Assembly: GCF_003206715.1 (NCBI RefSeq) | Contig: NZ_PZJU01000075.1 | Span: forward strand, 1-32,496 | Direction: 5' to 3' | Source: Salinicola peritrichatus | Lineage (GTDB): Bacteria > Pseudomonadota > Gammaproteobacteria > Pseudomonadales > Halomonadaceae | DNA length: 32,496 nucleotides | Part shown: piece after piece, positions 1-7,489 of the stretch | How positions within the stretch are numbered: position 1 is the first letter of the stretch | Layout of the letters: every line of letters starts with the position of its first letter | Notes under the pieces: generated by a model | The model's input: the letters and a program-made list of their open reading frames with translations, nothing else | Told to the model about the DNA's origin: nothing | Databases searched by the model: none | Translations under genes and position numbers: made by a program

Positions 1-1063
1 GCAGCGTTTCCCTTAGTCTATCCAGCTTCACGACCAAATCCTCGGCTCTCAAGTGCGTATACCGTCTCAGCATCTGCATCGACTTGTGCCCGCTGATCGC
101 GGCGACCTCCTGATCGGATAGTCCTGCCTCTACCAGCCGGCTCACGGCCTCATGGCGTAAGTCGTGGAAGCGAAAGTCATCGAGCCCTGCTTGCTTCTTC
201 GCCTGGTTCCAGAGCTTGGTGTAGGCATAGGGGCCGCGCTTTCCGTCCCTGCCAGGCTCACCGAAGAACACCAGATCGCAGTCGAGCGGGCGCACCGGAT
301 TGCTCAGCGCCTGCTTGAACACCTCGGTGGCGGCCTGAGTCAGCGGTACCAGGCGGGCTTCGTTATTCTTGGTGTCCGTAAGGCGCACCACGCGGCGTTT
401 CACGTCGACCTGGGAGCGAGTGAGGGTCAATATCTCTGAGGAGCGCATGCCCGTCTCCAGGGCGATTCTGGCGATCCAAGCCAACATGGGATTGTTGTGC
501 TGTCGTAGCACGGCGAACAGGCGCTTCTCCTCGTCGGGGCTCAGGCGGCGGTCACGCCCCTCTCCCGGGCTGGGCTTACGGATGTTCTGGACGGGGTTGT
601 AGGTCAGGCCGAGGCCCCACTCCTGGATGGCTACGGTGTAGAGGTGGCCGAGCAGTGCGAGCTCAAGGCGCACGGTATTGGGGCTGATGGGCTTTCCCCG
701 GTGCCCCAGGCTGTTCAGCCGCGTATCGCGGTAGTTGGCAATCAGTTCCGGCGTCAGGGCCGCGAGGGAGTATTTACCCAAGTGATCGATCAGCGTGTTG
801 GCCTTGTGGCGTTCGCTCTTTTGGGTGCTGGGCTTCTTGGTAGGGGTAACGTCGGCAAGGTAGCGCTTGAGTGCCGCTTCGAGCGTCATGCGCTCCGAGG
901 CACTGCGCTGGATATAGACGCCACGCGCCATTTCGTCTTCGGTGCGGCGTGCCCAATCTTGAGCGTCACGCTTGGTGCGGAAGGTCTTGGCAGTGGTGGG
1001 CCAGCCGGTTTTGCGGATGACGGCTTTCCAGCTACCAGAGGGGGTCTTGACGATGGTGGCCAT
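1..1063 (-). CDS. Tyrosine recombinase (integrase), C-terminus cut by window edge
   Basis: Site-specific recombinase that would integrate and excise the element lying left of the tRNA. The reading frame is open from an ATG at 1063 to the window edge, giving 354 residues without a stop; probably only a short tail is missing. The catalytic set of the phage-integrase family is visible: Arg207 in ETGMRSSE, a candidate Lys232, His300-x-x-Arg303 in HDLRHE, His326 in SGHKS and the nucleophile Tyr335 in RRYTH. The N-terminal 60 residues look like an arm-binding domain, followed by a SAM-like core-binding domain (about 60-150). The start is preceded by GGAG. It lies 97 bp from the 3' end of the tRNA and is transcribed away from it, the usual layout of a tRNA-integrated genomic island or prophage. 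The overlapping plus-strand reading frames here are shadows. Family certain; type of element unknown. Confidence 0.93.
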   Translation of the reverse strand, partial: MATIVKTPSGSWKAVIRKTGWPTTAKTFRTKRDAQDWARRTEDEMARGVYIQRSASERMTLEAALKRYLADVTPTKKPSTQKSERHKANTLIDHLGKYSLAALTPELIANYRDTRLNSLGHRGKPISPNTVRLELALLGHLYTVAIQEWGLGLTYNPVQNIRKPSPGEGRDRRLSPDEEKRLFAVLRQHNNPMLAWIARIALETGMRSSEILTLTRSQVDVKRRVVRLTDTKNNEARLVPLTQAATEVFKQALSNPVRPLDCDLVFFGEPGRDGKRGPYAYTKLWNQAKKQAGLDDFRFHDLRHEAVSRLVEAGLSDQEVAAISGHKSMQMLRRYTHLRAEDLVVKLDRLRETL

Positions 1064-1092
1064 GAAAAACTCCAGGGGGCTGAAGGATCGGC

Positions 1093-1111
1093 ACTGTACC
1101 GAAACTGTACC
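1093..1111. repeat. Tandem direct repeats between integrase and tRNA
   Basis: ACTGTACC occurs twice, at 1093-1100 and 1104-1111, with an 11-bp period, so both copies face the same side of the helix. The repeats sit 30-48 bp upstream of the integrase start, between the gene and the tRNA end. In tRNA-targeting integrative elements this interval commonly carries arm-type integrase sites or excisionase/repressor sites. The repeat is seen directly; the role is inferred. Confidence 0.5.
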
Positions 1112-1160
1112 CTTGGAACATGGGACTCACCAGCAGGAATCACTAAATGTTTGATTTTAA

Positions 1161-1237
<77 letters not shown>

Positions 1238-1320
1238 TGAAACGCGGGAGCCGTATGATAACCAAAGCAGCCGGCGCAGGCTAGCCGCTGCTTTGAGCTC
1301 AGACGTCCAGGGAGGAGACA

Positions 1321-1929
1321 ATGTCATCGAAAGCGATCATTCGCCGGCTCACCGGTGTGGGCCTCGTCGTTGGGCTGGCTGCGTTCAGTACCCTGGCCCG
1401 GGCAGCGTGGCAACTCGATCCCGACCAGTCCCACGTCACCGCCACGGTGACCGAAATCACCAGCGGCAACGAAAGCGTACCGCATAAGCATTCGCTGCGT
1501 CGCATGGAAGGCCAGATCAGCCCGGACGGTACGCTCAAGTTGCCCATCCGACTTAACCAGACCGACGTACTCGACCGCCTTGGCGATCTGCCACCGTGGA
1601 TGTCCTCGCTGACAAATACCACGCTGGTGACGATCGTCACTCGGCTGCCTCCCGAGCGGATCAATTCGCTGAGAGTTGGCGACTCCACCGTCCAGACCTT
1701 GACGCTACGTACCGATGCCAACGGCGAGCAGCGTCAGGAACGACTCCCCGTTCGCTTTACCCGAGAGGCCAGCAATGTCGTGCGTGCCAACAATGCGGAG
1801 CCGGTTTCGCTGGATGGCAAGGAACTGATGAAGAACCAGACCGTGCGTTCGATCCTGTCGCTGATGGGTTATCAGCGGATCGGTGATCGGGTACCGGTGG
1901 AGTTGGACGCCGTACTGGTCGACCGCTAG
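1321..1929 (+). CDS. YceI-like periplasmic protein
   Basis: Exported protein of 202 residues. The N-terminus has a basic start and a hydrophobic segment ending in STLARA, a good signal peptidase I site near residue 28, so it should be periplasmic. The mature start AWQLDPDQSHVTATVTE resembles the opening of YceI-family proteins (W-x-LD-x-x-H/S-x-V), which fold as a lipocalin-like barrel and bind polyprenoid-type lipids. The rest (LPIRLNQTDVLDRL, VPVELDAVLVDR) fits the alternating pattern of that family but is divergent, and the usual H-x-x-F segments are weak. The gene stops two bases before the phosphopantetheinyl transferase start, so the two are probably co-transcribed. The ATG follows GGAGG at 1311-1315. 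The YceI assignment is moderate; export is confident. Confidence 0.6.
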   Translation: MSSKAIIRRLTGVGLVVGLAAFSTLARAAWQLDPDQSHVTATVTEITSGNESVPHKHSLRRMEGQISPDGTLKLPIRLNQTDVLDRLGDLPPWMSSLTNTTLVTIVTRLPPERINSLRVGDSTVQTLTLRTDANGEQRQERLPVRFTREASNVVRANNAEPVSLDGKELMKNQTVRSILSLMGYQRIGDRVPVELDAVLVDR

Positions 1930-1931
1930 CG

Positions 1932-2678
1932 ATGTCTGCTCCTGCGCTTCATCCGGATGCCCTACCATCAGGCTGCCACTCGCCACAAAGCGAGTGGCCC
2001 TGGCCCACGCCTTTGCCCGGTGCGTGTTTCCGTGCAATAGGCTTCGAGGCCGAGCCGCTCTGTGTTGCCAACCTGAGCGCCTGGGAAATCGTGCTACCGA
2101 AGCGGCTCGAAACGGCGGCAGCCAAACGGCGGGCGGAATTTCTGGGTGGGCGTCTGTGTGCCCGTCATGCCCTTGCCGCCCTCACCGGCACTCCTTTCAC
2201 ACCGGCGATGGATGAAGAAAGGCTGCCTGTCTGGCCCGACGGTATCGTTGGATCGATCACCCACAGTCGAGAACTGGCAGCAGCGGCCGTGGCCCGCCGG
2301 GAGAGTGTCGGCGGTATCGGGATCGACGCCGAATTGCTATTATCCAACGAGCGCGCCCGGCGATTGGCACCACAAATTCTGGTGGATTCAGAGCGAGACT
2401 GGCTCGAGCGCCTGCCCCCGATAACCCAGGGAGAATTCGTCACGCTGGTATTCTCGCTCAAGGAAAGTCTGTTCAAGGCACTCTATCCGTTGGTACGCCG
2501 ACGCTTCTACTTCCCCCATGCACGACTCACGAACTGGCGTCGGGACACCGGCGAGGTCACTCTCGTGCTGCTGGAAACATTGTCGCCGCACTGGCGAGCC
2601 GGGCACCATTTCGATGGGCAGGTCACCGGGATCGGAGATCACCTCTTGACCTTGGTATCAGTACCCCCAACATCGTGA
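1932..2678 (+). CDS. 4'-phosphopantetheinyl transferase (EntD/Sfp-like)
   Basis: Transfers the phosphopantetheine arm of coenzyme A to a conserved serine on carrier proteins, converting apo to holo form in the cytoplasm. The 248-residue length fits the EntD/PcpS group. Visible motifs: WPDGIVGSITHS (101-112), the Mg-binding GIGIDAE (128-134, Asp132 and Glu134) and FSLKESLFKA (174-183), which supplies the catalytic Glu/Lys. The start ATG lies two bases after the stop of the YceI-like gene. No NRPS, PKS or carrier protein is encoded in the window, and the siderophore pathway nearby is of the NRPS-independent kind that does not need this enzyme. It may therefore be the general carrier-protein activator of the cell, as PcpS is in Pseudomonas, or serve an NRPS elsewhere. 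Confidence 0.9.
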   Translation: MSAPALHPDALPSGCHSPQSEWPWPTPLPGACFRAIGFEAEPLCVANLSAWEIVLPKRLETAAAKRRAEFLGGRLCARHALAALTGTPFTPAMDEERLPVWPDGIVGSITHSRELAAAAVARRESVGGIGIDAELLLSNERARRLAPQILVDSERDWLERLPPITQGEFVTLVFSLKESLFKALYPLVRRRFYFPHARLTNWRRDTGEVTLVLLETLSPHWRAGHHFDGQVTGIGDHLLTLVSVPPTS

Positions 2679-2751
2679 GTTTTCGAACTCTGTGCCGCTC
2701 CGGGGGTCACTGCCGCAGTGACTCGCCGACAGCCAGGATGAACCAATCGCT

Positions 2752-3648
2752 ATGATCAAATGGATTCTGATACTGCTATTCGTTGCCAGCGTTCTCTATA
2801 CCCACTTTCGTGGGCGAGTTCGCCATAGACCGTTACGCCAAATCTCGGACCACTCTACCTTCATGGCACCGATCAACGCCCTGATGACGCTGTTCGGCCG
2901 TGACAAGGATCAGCCCTACCACGATCTCTCCAACTACCCGGAGCTGGAGAAGCTGACCTACAGCTGGCAGGAAATTCGTGACGAGGCACTGGCCATGCAA
3001 GATCACATCAAGGCCTCCTCGCGCTACGACGACGCCGGCTTCAACTCCTTCTTCCGCCGTGGCTGGAAGCGTTTCTACCTGAAGTGGTATGGCGACAGCC
3101 ATCCTTCCGCCATGCAACTCTGCCCGCGAACCACGCAACTGCTGGCGGGAATTCCCAGCGTCAAGGCGGCCATGTTTGCCGAGCTCCCCGCGGGTAGCCA
3201 CCTGACCCTGCATCGCGACCCGTATGCCGGTTCGCTGCGCTATCACTTGGGGCTGGTCACACCGAACGACGACCGCTGCTACATCGATGTCGATGGAGAG
3301 AAATACAGTTGGCGCGACGGCGAGGCGGTCATGTTCGACGAGACTTACCTGCATCGTGCCGAGAATGGATCCGAGCAGGACCGCCTGATCCTGTTCTGCG
3401 ATATCGAACGACCGATGAAATACGGCTGGGCACGGCGCTTGAATCACTTTTTCGGCCGCACGCTGATGGCCGCCGCCACCTCGCCGAACGACGACAACGA
3501 CCGTACTGGCGGCCTCAATCGTGCGTTCAAGTACCTCTACGCCGTGCGCAAGAAAGGCAAGGCGCTGAAGAAACGCAACAAGACGCTCTACTACGCGATC
3601 AAGTGGGGCATCTTCGCTCTCGTCGTCATCGCCATCATCGCCTGGTGA
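2752..3648 (+). CDS. LpxO-like Fe(II)/2-oxoglutarate lipid A hydroxylase
   Basis: Member of the aspartyl/asparaginyl beta-hydroxylase family, most like LpxO, which 2-hydroxylates a secondary acyl chain of lipid A at the inner membrane. 298 residues, with an N-terminal membrane helix (about 3-17) and a C-terminal one (about 282-298) after a basic stretch. The metal-binding triad is visible as His154-x-Asp156 in HRDPYAG and His201 in HRAENGS, with Arg211 placed to bind the 2-oxoglutarate carboxylate. A strong hairpin follows 32 bp after the stop. It lies directly before the iron-uptake locus and its cofactor is iron, but nothing in the sequence ties it functionally to siderophores. LpxO subfamily is likely; the exact substrate is not shown. 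Confidence 0.85.
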   Translation: MIKWILILLFVASVLYTHFRGRVRHRPLRQISDHSTFMAPINALMTLFGRDKDQPYHDLSNYPELEKLTYSWQEIRDEALAMQDHIKASSRYDDAGFNSFFRRGWKRFYLKWYGDSHPSAMQLCPRTTQLLAGIPSVKAAMFAELPAGSHLTLHRDPYAGSLRYHLGLVTPNDDRCYIDVDGEKYSWRDGEAVMFDETYLHRAENGSEQDRLILFCDIERPMKYGWARRLNHFFGRTLMAAATSPNDDNDRTGGLNRAFKYLYAVRKKGKALKKRNKTLYYAIKWGIFALVVIAIIAW

Positions 3649-3679
3649 TTCATCCCCGAGGGACCGTGCTGAAATGCAG

Positions 3680-3707
3680 GGAGGCAACGCCGCTTGGCGT
3701 TGCCTCC
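3680..3707 (+). terminator. Strong intergenic hairpin, likely terminator
   Basis: GGAGGCAACGCC (3680-3691) pairs perfectly with GGCGTTGCCTCC (3696-3707) around a GCTT loop: a 12-bp stem 32 bp after the hydroxylase stop. The tail (ATGGTTATCC) is only weakly U-rich, so termination may be partial. It separates the LpxO-like gene from the AraC-type regulator. Confidence 0.75.
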
Positions 3708-3851
3708 ATGGTTATCCTGCATGGATTTGCCGCGCTTGAACGCCTGGATGCCTATATGCAGTGGCCCGTGATACGGCAGTGACGGCTGGCAATGATACGC
3801 GAATGAAACGTATTATCACTGTTATGTCGTTATCGTACCCAGGAGCTCGCC

Positions 3852-4826
3852 ATGTCGTTCGCCACTGAATCTGCTGGAGTTCCCCGACACTGCGCACTGA
3901 GCATCGACGATTTCGCCCACTTCGAACATCGTTACCAGCTCGCCCATCACTTCCCCGATAGGGATAGGCGCCATCCATCGAAGACGCAGTTGGTGGTCGA
4001 GGGTCGAATCACCGAAGTTCAACCGCTACCCGGTTGCCAACTGGTCAGCTCGGATCTGGGCATTCATCAGACATACGAAACCCATGCCCTCGACAGCGCC
4101 CCGCGGCACCTGTCGGTGATCGTGTTACTCGATGGCCAGGCAGAACTGGCGCTGGGAGGTCACCATTGCCACCTCGGCCCCGGGCAGGGTGCGATGCTGA
4201 CCTACAGTACCCGCCAGCACCTGAGTGCACGTCACGCCAGCCAGCCGCGAGTACGCGCCGTCAACATCACCGTATTGGCGGAAGCGCTCGATCTCGACGC
4301 GCGTCTCGCGCCGTTTCGTGCCCTCATGGCCCGTGGCAGTGGATGTCGCCCCATCTCGCTCACGCAGGGCCTGCTGCGCTCCCTGGACGAATGGATGAAT
4401 ATGCCACGAGGCGATGACGGAGAGACGTTGCTGCTCGAAGGGCTGGCGCTCCAGATGCTGTCACAGGCGCTACGAACTCCCGTGGCACCTCAACCCGATG
4501 CTTCCTCCCTGACACCACGAGACCATGATCTCCTGGCACGAGTGCGCCAGCACCTCGAAACACATCCGGAAGCGCCTCATTCGCTGGCCGCCCTGGCGAG
4601 GCTGGCCTGCATGAGTCCGAGTGCACTGCGCGACAAGTATCGCCGTTACTACGGCCGCTCGATATTCGATCACTTGCGTGAGCATCGCCTTCAGCTCGCC
4701 ATGCGCCTGTTGCGAGAAGGCCTGAAAGTGCAGGAAGTCGCGTTCCGCGTGGGCTATCGCCATTCGACCAACTTCGCGACGGCCTTCCGGCACTACCATG
4801 GCGTGGTCCCCAGCGAAATCCGCTGA
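3852..4826 (+). CDS. AraC-family regulator, PchR-like
   Basis: Transcription factor of 324 residues with the layout of siderophore-sensing AraC regulators such as PchR: a variable N-terminal sensor half (about 1-220) and a C-terminal pair of helix-turn-helices (about 230-324). The DNA-binding part is recognisable from SLAALARLACMSPSALRDKY, then REGLKVQEVAFRVGYRHS and FATAFRHYHGVVPSEIR at the extreme C-terminus. The ATG is preceded by AGGAG at 3841-3845. It lies 144 bp upstream of a TonB receptor gene in the same direction; in PchR-type systems such a regulator activates the neighbouring receptor and biosynthesis genes when the ferric siderophore is present. Family assignment is firm; the ligand is inferred from context. 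Confidence 0.9.
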   Translation: MSFATESAGVPRHCALSIDDFAHFEHRYQLAHHFPDRDRRHPSKTQLVVEGRITEVQPLPGCQLVSSDLGIHQTYETHALDSAPRHLSVIVLLDGQAELALGGHHCHLGPGQGAMLTYSTRQHLSARHASQPRVRAVNITVLAEALDLDARLAPFRALMARGSGCRPISLTQGLLRSLDEWMNMPRGDDGETLLLEGLALQMLSQALRTPVAPQPDASSLTPRDHDLLARVRQHLETHPEAPHSLAALARLACMSPSALRDKYRRYYGRSIFDHLREHRLQLAMRLLREGLKVQEVAFRVGYRHSTNFATAFRHYHGVVPSEIR

Positions 4827-4831
4827 GCGTT

Positions 4832-4871
4832 CCCTCGCCCGAGGGTTCCCCTCCCGCCACGACTTCTGGCG
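4832..4871 (+). terminator. Short hairpins after the AraC gene
   Basis: CCCTC (4832-4836) pairs with GAGGG (4841-4845) around GCCC, and CGCCA (4855-4859) with TGGCG (4867-4871). Both are short stems without a U-run, starting 6 bp after the stop. At most a weak terminator or attenuating structure. Confidence 0.3.
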
Positions 4872-4923
4872 TGTGACATAGCATTCATGGCATACCGCAT
4901 AGGTCATCCGGCCGCCAGTCAGG

Positions 4924-4958
4924 AATAATTCTCGATCACATAAACACACGATTCTCAT
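4924..4958 (+). promoter_or_regulatory. Candidate double Fur site before TonB receptor
   Basis: Two Fur-like cores lie in tandem: AATAATTCTCGATC (4924-4937) and GATTCTCAT (4950-4958). The second nonamer is identical to the core of the better Fur box at 13042-13050. The sites are 13-47 bp before the receptor start, so Fur-Fe would block the promoter or early elongation. No match to the full 19-bp palindrome. Confidence 0.45.
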
Positions 4959-4970
4959 CAGGAGCCAGAT

Positions 4971-7085
4971 ATGCCGGTCAGGCGCTACCGCTCTCCTTTC
5001 CCGATCTGCCTGCTGGGCGTCTCGCTGTTGCCCTTGACGGCAGTCGCCCAATCTGCCGACAGCGTCTCTTCCGACAGCAGCAACAACCTGGAAACCGTCA
5101 CCGTGACCGGGCAGTCGGCCGCGACCAAGACCGAGACCCCCTTCGTGGAGACCCCACAATCCATTTCCACGATCAGCCAGGACGAGATCACCGAACAGGG
5201 CTCGAGGACCGTGGAAGAGGCAGCACGCTACACCGCCGGGGTATTCACCAATCAATATGGCGCGACTTCGACACGCTACGATGCGCTCGTACTGCGCGGC
5301 TTCACCTCGGGCAGCATCGACAACACCTATCTCGACGGTCTGAAGCTGCTCAACGACGAGGGCACCTACAGCATCCTGCAGATCGACCCCTATTTCCTGG
5401 AGAACATTCAGGTCGTCAAGGGGCCTTCGTCGGTACTCTATGGCCGCGCCTCTCCTGGTGGCCTGGTCGCGCTGACCAGCAAGCGCCCCCTGTTCACGCC
5501 GTACCATCAGATCCAGGTGAGCGGAGGCACCCAGGGTTATCGCTCGACGGGGTTCGATTTCAGCAACCAGTTGGGTGACTCCGGACGCGTCGCCTATCGC
5601 CTGGTCGGCAAGGCCATGGGCTCGGATTCTCAGTTCGACCGCATTCAGAACGAGCGCTACACGCTGGCGCCGTCATTGACGATCGACATGACCGACGACA
5701 CCTCGCTGACGCTGATGGCTTATCTGCAGCGGGAACCGGAAGGAGGATACTACGGCGGCGTTCCCGCGGACGGCGCGCTTCACGATCACGCCGGTCGCAA
5801 GATTTCCAACTCCTTCTACGATGGCGAACCGGACTACGAGGAATTCAATCGTCGCCAGACCATGCTGGGATACGAACTGACCCACCGTTTCAACGACGTA
5901 TGGTCGGCGAGACAGAACTTCCGCTACGTGAACGCAGCCACCGACTACGGCCAGGTCTATTTCAGCCAGTGGCTCAACGACCGCGAATTCAGTCGCGCCT
6001 ACTTCGGCGCCGACGAGAAGCTCGACGCCTATGCCGTCGACAACCAGCTACAGGCGAATTTCTCTACCGGAACGCTCGACCACACCGTTTTGATGGGCCT
6101 CGATTACCAGCATCGCCAGGTCAAGTCCAAGCAATCCTATGGATCGTTTCCGGCACTCGACGCCTTCGATCCCAGCTACGGTGCCGACGGCACGATCGAT
6201 CCCTATGCCGACGTCAATCGCAAGCTGGAGCAGACCGGTGTCTACCTGCAGGATCAGATCGCACTGGATCGCTGGCGCTTTACCCTTGGCGGGCGGCAGG
6301 ACTGGGTCGATATCGACAACCGGGACACCCTCAACGACACCCACAATACCGGTGATGACACGCAGTTCAGCGGTCGTGCCGGGGTGCTGTATCTGTTCGA
6401 CAACGGTGTCGCGCCCTACCTGAGCTACTCGGAGTCGTTCAACCCCAACAGCAACACCGACGAAAATGGGGACCTGCTCGAGCCGACCGAGGGCAAACAG
6501 TACGAAGCCGGCCTGAAGTACCAGCCGCCGGGCACGGAGGATCAGTACAGCATCGCCGTGTTCCATATCGCGCAGGAGAACGTGGCCAACTACATCCAGG
6601 ATATCCAGAGCTATCGCGCCGTCGGCAAGGTCCGCTCTCGCGGCATCGAGCTCGAGGCACGCCACCACTTCACCGATCAGTTCCGCGTCCAGGCGAGCTA
6701 CACCTACACCGACGTCGAGTACGAGAAATCGGATGCCGGCTACGAAGGCAATACCGTCAACTCGGTTCCGAAGAACATGGCCTCGGTCTGGGGCAACTAC
6801 GCCTTTGACTCCGGACCGCTGCGCGGTCTCGATGTCGGAGCCGGCGTGCGCTACAACGGTGAAAGCTACGTCGACGAAGCCAATACCGACAAGGTGTCCG
6901 ATTACACCCTGGTCGATGCCGCATTGCACTACGATCTTGGCGAACTCGGCCTGACCGGCGTGGAAGCCCGCCTCAACATCAACAATCTGCTCGACAAGGA
7001 CTACGTCGCCTCCTGCTACAGCGCCGCCCGCTGCTACTTCGGCGCTGAACGGAGCGCCATCGCCACACTGAGCTATCAGTTCTAA
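4971..7085 (+). CDS. TonB-dependent siderophore receptor (FoxA/FhuA type)
   Basis: Outer-membrane gated channel that takes up a ferric siderophore using TonB energy. 704 residues, the usual length. A signal peptide is predicted to end after TAVA (about 26). A TonB box ETVTVTG lies at 41-47, followed by a plug domain starting FVETPQSISTISQDEI and containing LRGF and IQVVKGPSSVLYGRASPGGLV, then a beta-barrel ending in aromatic Phe704 (LSYQF). The C-terminal pair in YVASCYSAARCYFGAER is typical of hydroxamate receptors of the FhuA/FoxA group. GGAG at 4961-4964 precedes the ATG by 6 bases. It sits between a PchR-like regulator and the hydroxamate biosynthesis genes, so it most likely takes up the self-made siderophore. 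Function class firm; exact ligand inferred. Confidence 0.93.
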   Translation: MPVRRYRSPFPICLLGVSLLPLTAVAQSADSVSSDSSNNLETVTVTGQSAATKTETPFVETPQSISTISQDEITEQGSRTVEEAARYTAGVFTNQYGATSTRYDALVLRGFTSGSIDNTYLDGLKLLNDEGTYSILQIDPYFLENIQVVKGPSSVLYGRASPGGLVALTSKRPLFTPYHQIQVSGGTQGYRSTGFDFSNQLGDSGRVAYRLVGKAMGSDSQFDRIQNERYTLAPSLTIDMTDDTSLTLMAYLQREPEGGYYGGVPADGALHDHAGRKISNSFYDGEPDYEEFNRRQTMLGYELTHRFNDVWSARQNFRYVNAATDYGQVYFSQWLNDREFSRAYFGADEKLDAYAVDNQLQANFSTGTLDHTVLMGLDYQHRQVKSKQSYGSFPALDAFDPSYGADGTIDPYADVNRKLEQTGVYLQDQIALDRWRFTLGGRQDWVDIDNRDTLNDTHNTGDDTQFSGRAGVLYLFDNGVAPYLSYSESFNPNSNTDENGDLLEPTEGKQYEAGLKYQPPGTEDQYSIAVFHIAQENVANYIQDIQSYRAVGKVRSRGIELEARHHFTDQFRVQASYTYTDVEYEKSDAGYEGNTVNSVPKNMASVWGNYAFDSGPLRGLDVGAGVRYNGESYVDEANTDKVSDYTLVDAALHYDLGELGLTGVEARLNINNLLDKDYVASCYSAARCYFGAERSAIATLSYQF

Positions 7086-7094
7086 CGCCACGCC

Positions 7095-7120
7095 GCCGGC
7101 CCGGACAGTCCAGCCGGCGC
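7095..7120 (+). terminator. Inverted repeat after the receptor gene
   Basis: CGCCGGC (7095-7101) pairs with GCCGGCG (7114-7120) around a 12-nt loop, 10 bp after the receptor stop. It is GC-rich but lacks a U-tract. Possible receptor terminator separating it from the biosynthesis genes. Confidence 0.4.
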
Positions 7121-7489
7121 GCTCCCCTCGCCGAGCGCTATCTCCTTTCCAAGCACCAAAACGCCATCTCTCTCATTATCTGGCCAGTCCGGGGCAATGT
7201 GTCCCAATCCTCCCGACCCACGTTTTCGCCACCAATATTTATTTTTTGCAACAAGATGTTATTTCGATTCAGAAATTTCCGGTCGATTCGTCTACCTGTT
7301 GGTAGCATCAAAAAATTAACGCTTTTCATTCTCATGTAGAGACGTCAATGCATTGGCCCGGGTACAGGGACGCGCCCGTGTCGCTCGAGATTCACCACGC
7401 CATGAGTTTTCAACGCGTGTCATGTGCACGCAGGAGCGCTTTTGTCTCGAAAAAGCGCGGATAGACACGACACATCAGGAGGATACGTC
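7121..7489 (+). promoter_or_regulatory. Long upstream region of the siderophore operon
   Basis: About 370 bp with no convincing gene. Positions 7220-7330 are visibly richer in A and T than the flanks. CTACC-TGTT-GGTAG is a perfect inverted repeat at 7292-7305, followed by CATCAAAAAATTAAC. ATTCTCAT at 7328-7335 matches eight bases of the Fur-like cores found before the receptor and the sigma factor. A promoter for the biosynthesis genes is expected here, with Fur and possibly the AraC regulator acting on it; the transcript would have a leader of up to about 150 nt. Individual promoter boxes are not clear. Confidence 0.45.

Noticed and set aside
3680-3707. Hairpin as a riboswitch or small RNA
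   Set aside because: A simple perfect stem-loop just after a stop codon; terminator explains it better.
3790-3840. Fur box before the AraC regulator (around ATTATCAC)
   Set aside because: A single half-site hexamer with no aligned partner.
6048-7091. 347-codon open frame antisense to the TonB receptor
   Set aside because: Low-complexity Val/Gly/Ala sequence mirroring the receptor codons; no motif.
7138-7335. 65-codon minus-strand frame in the biosynthesis leader
   Set aside because: No ribosome site and no recognisable features; lies in an AT-rich regulatory stretch.
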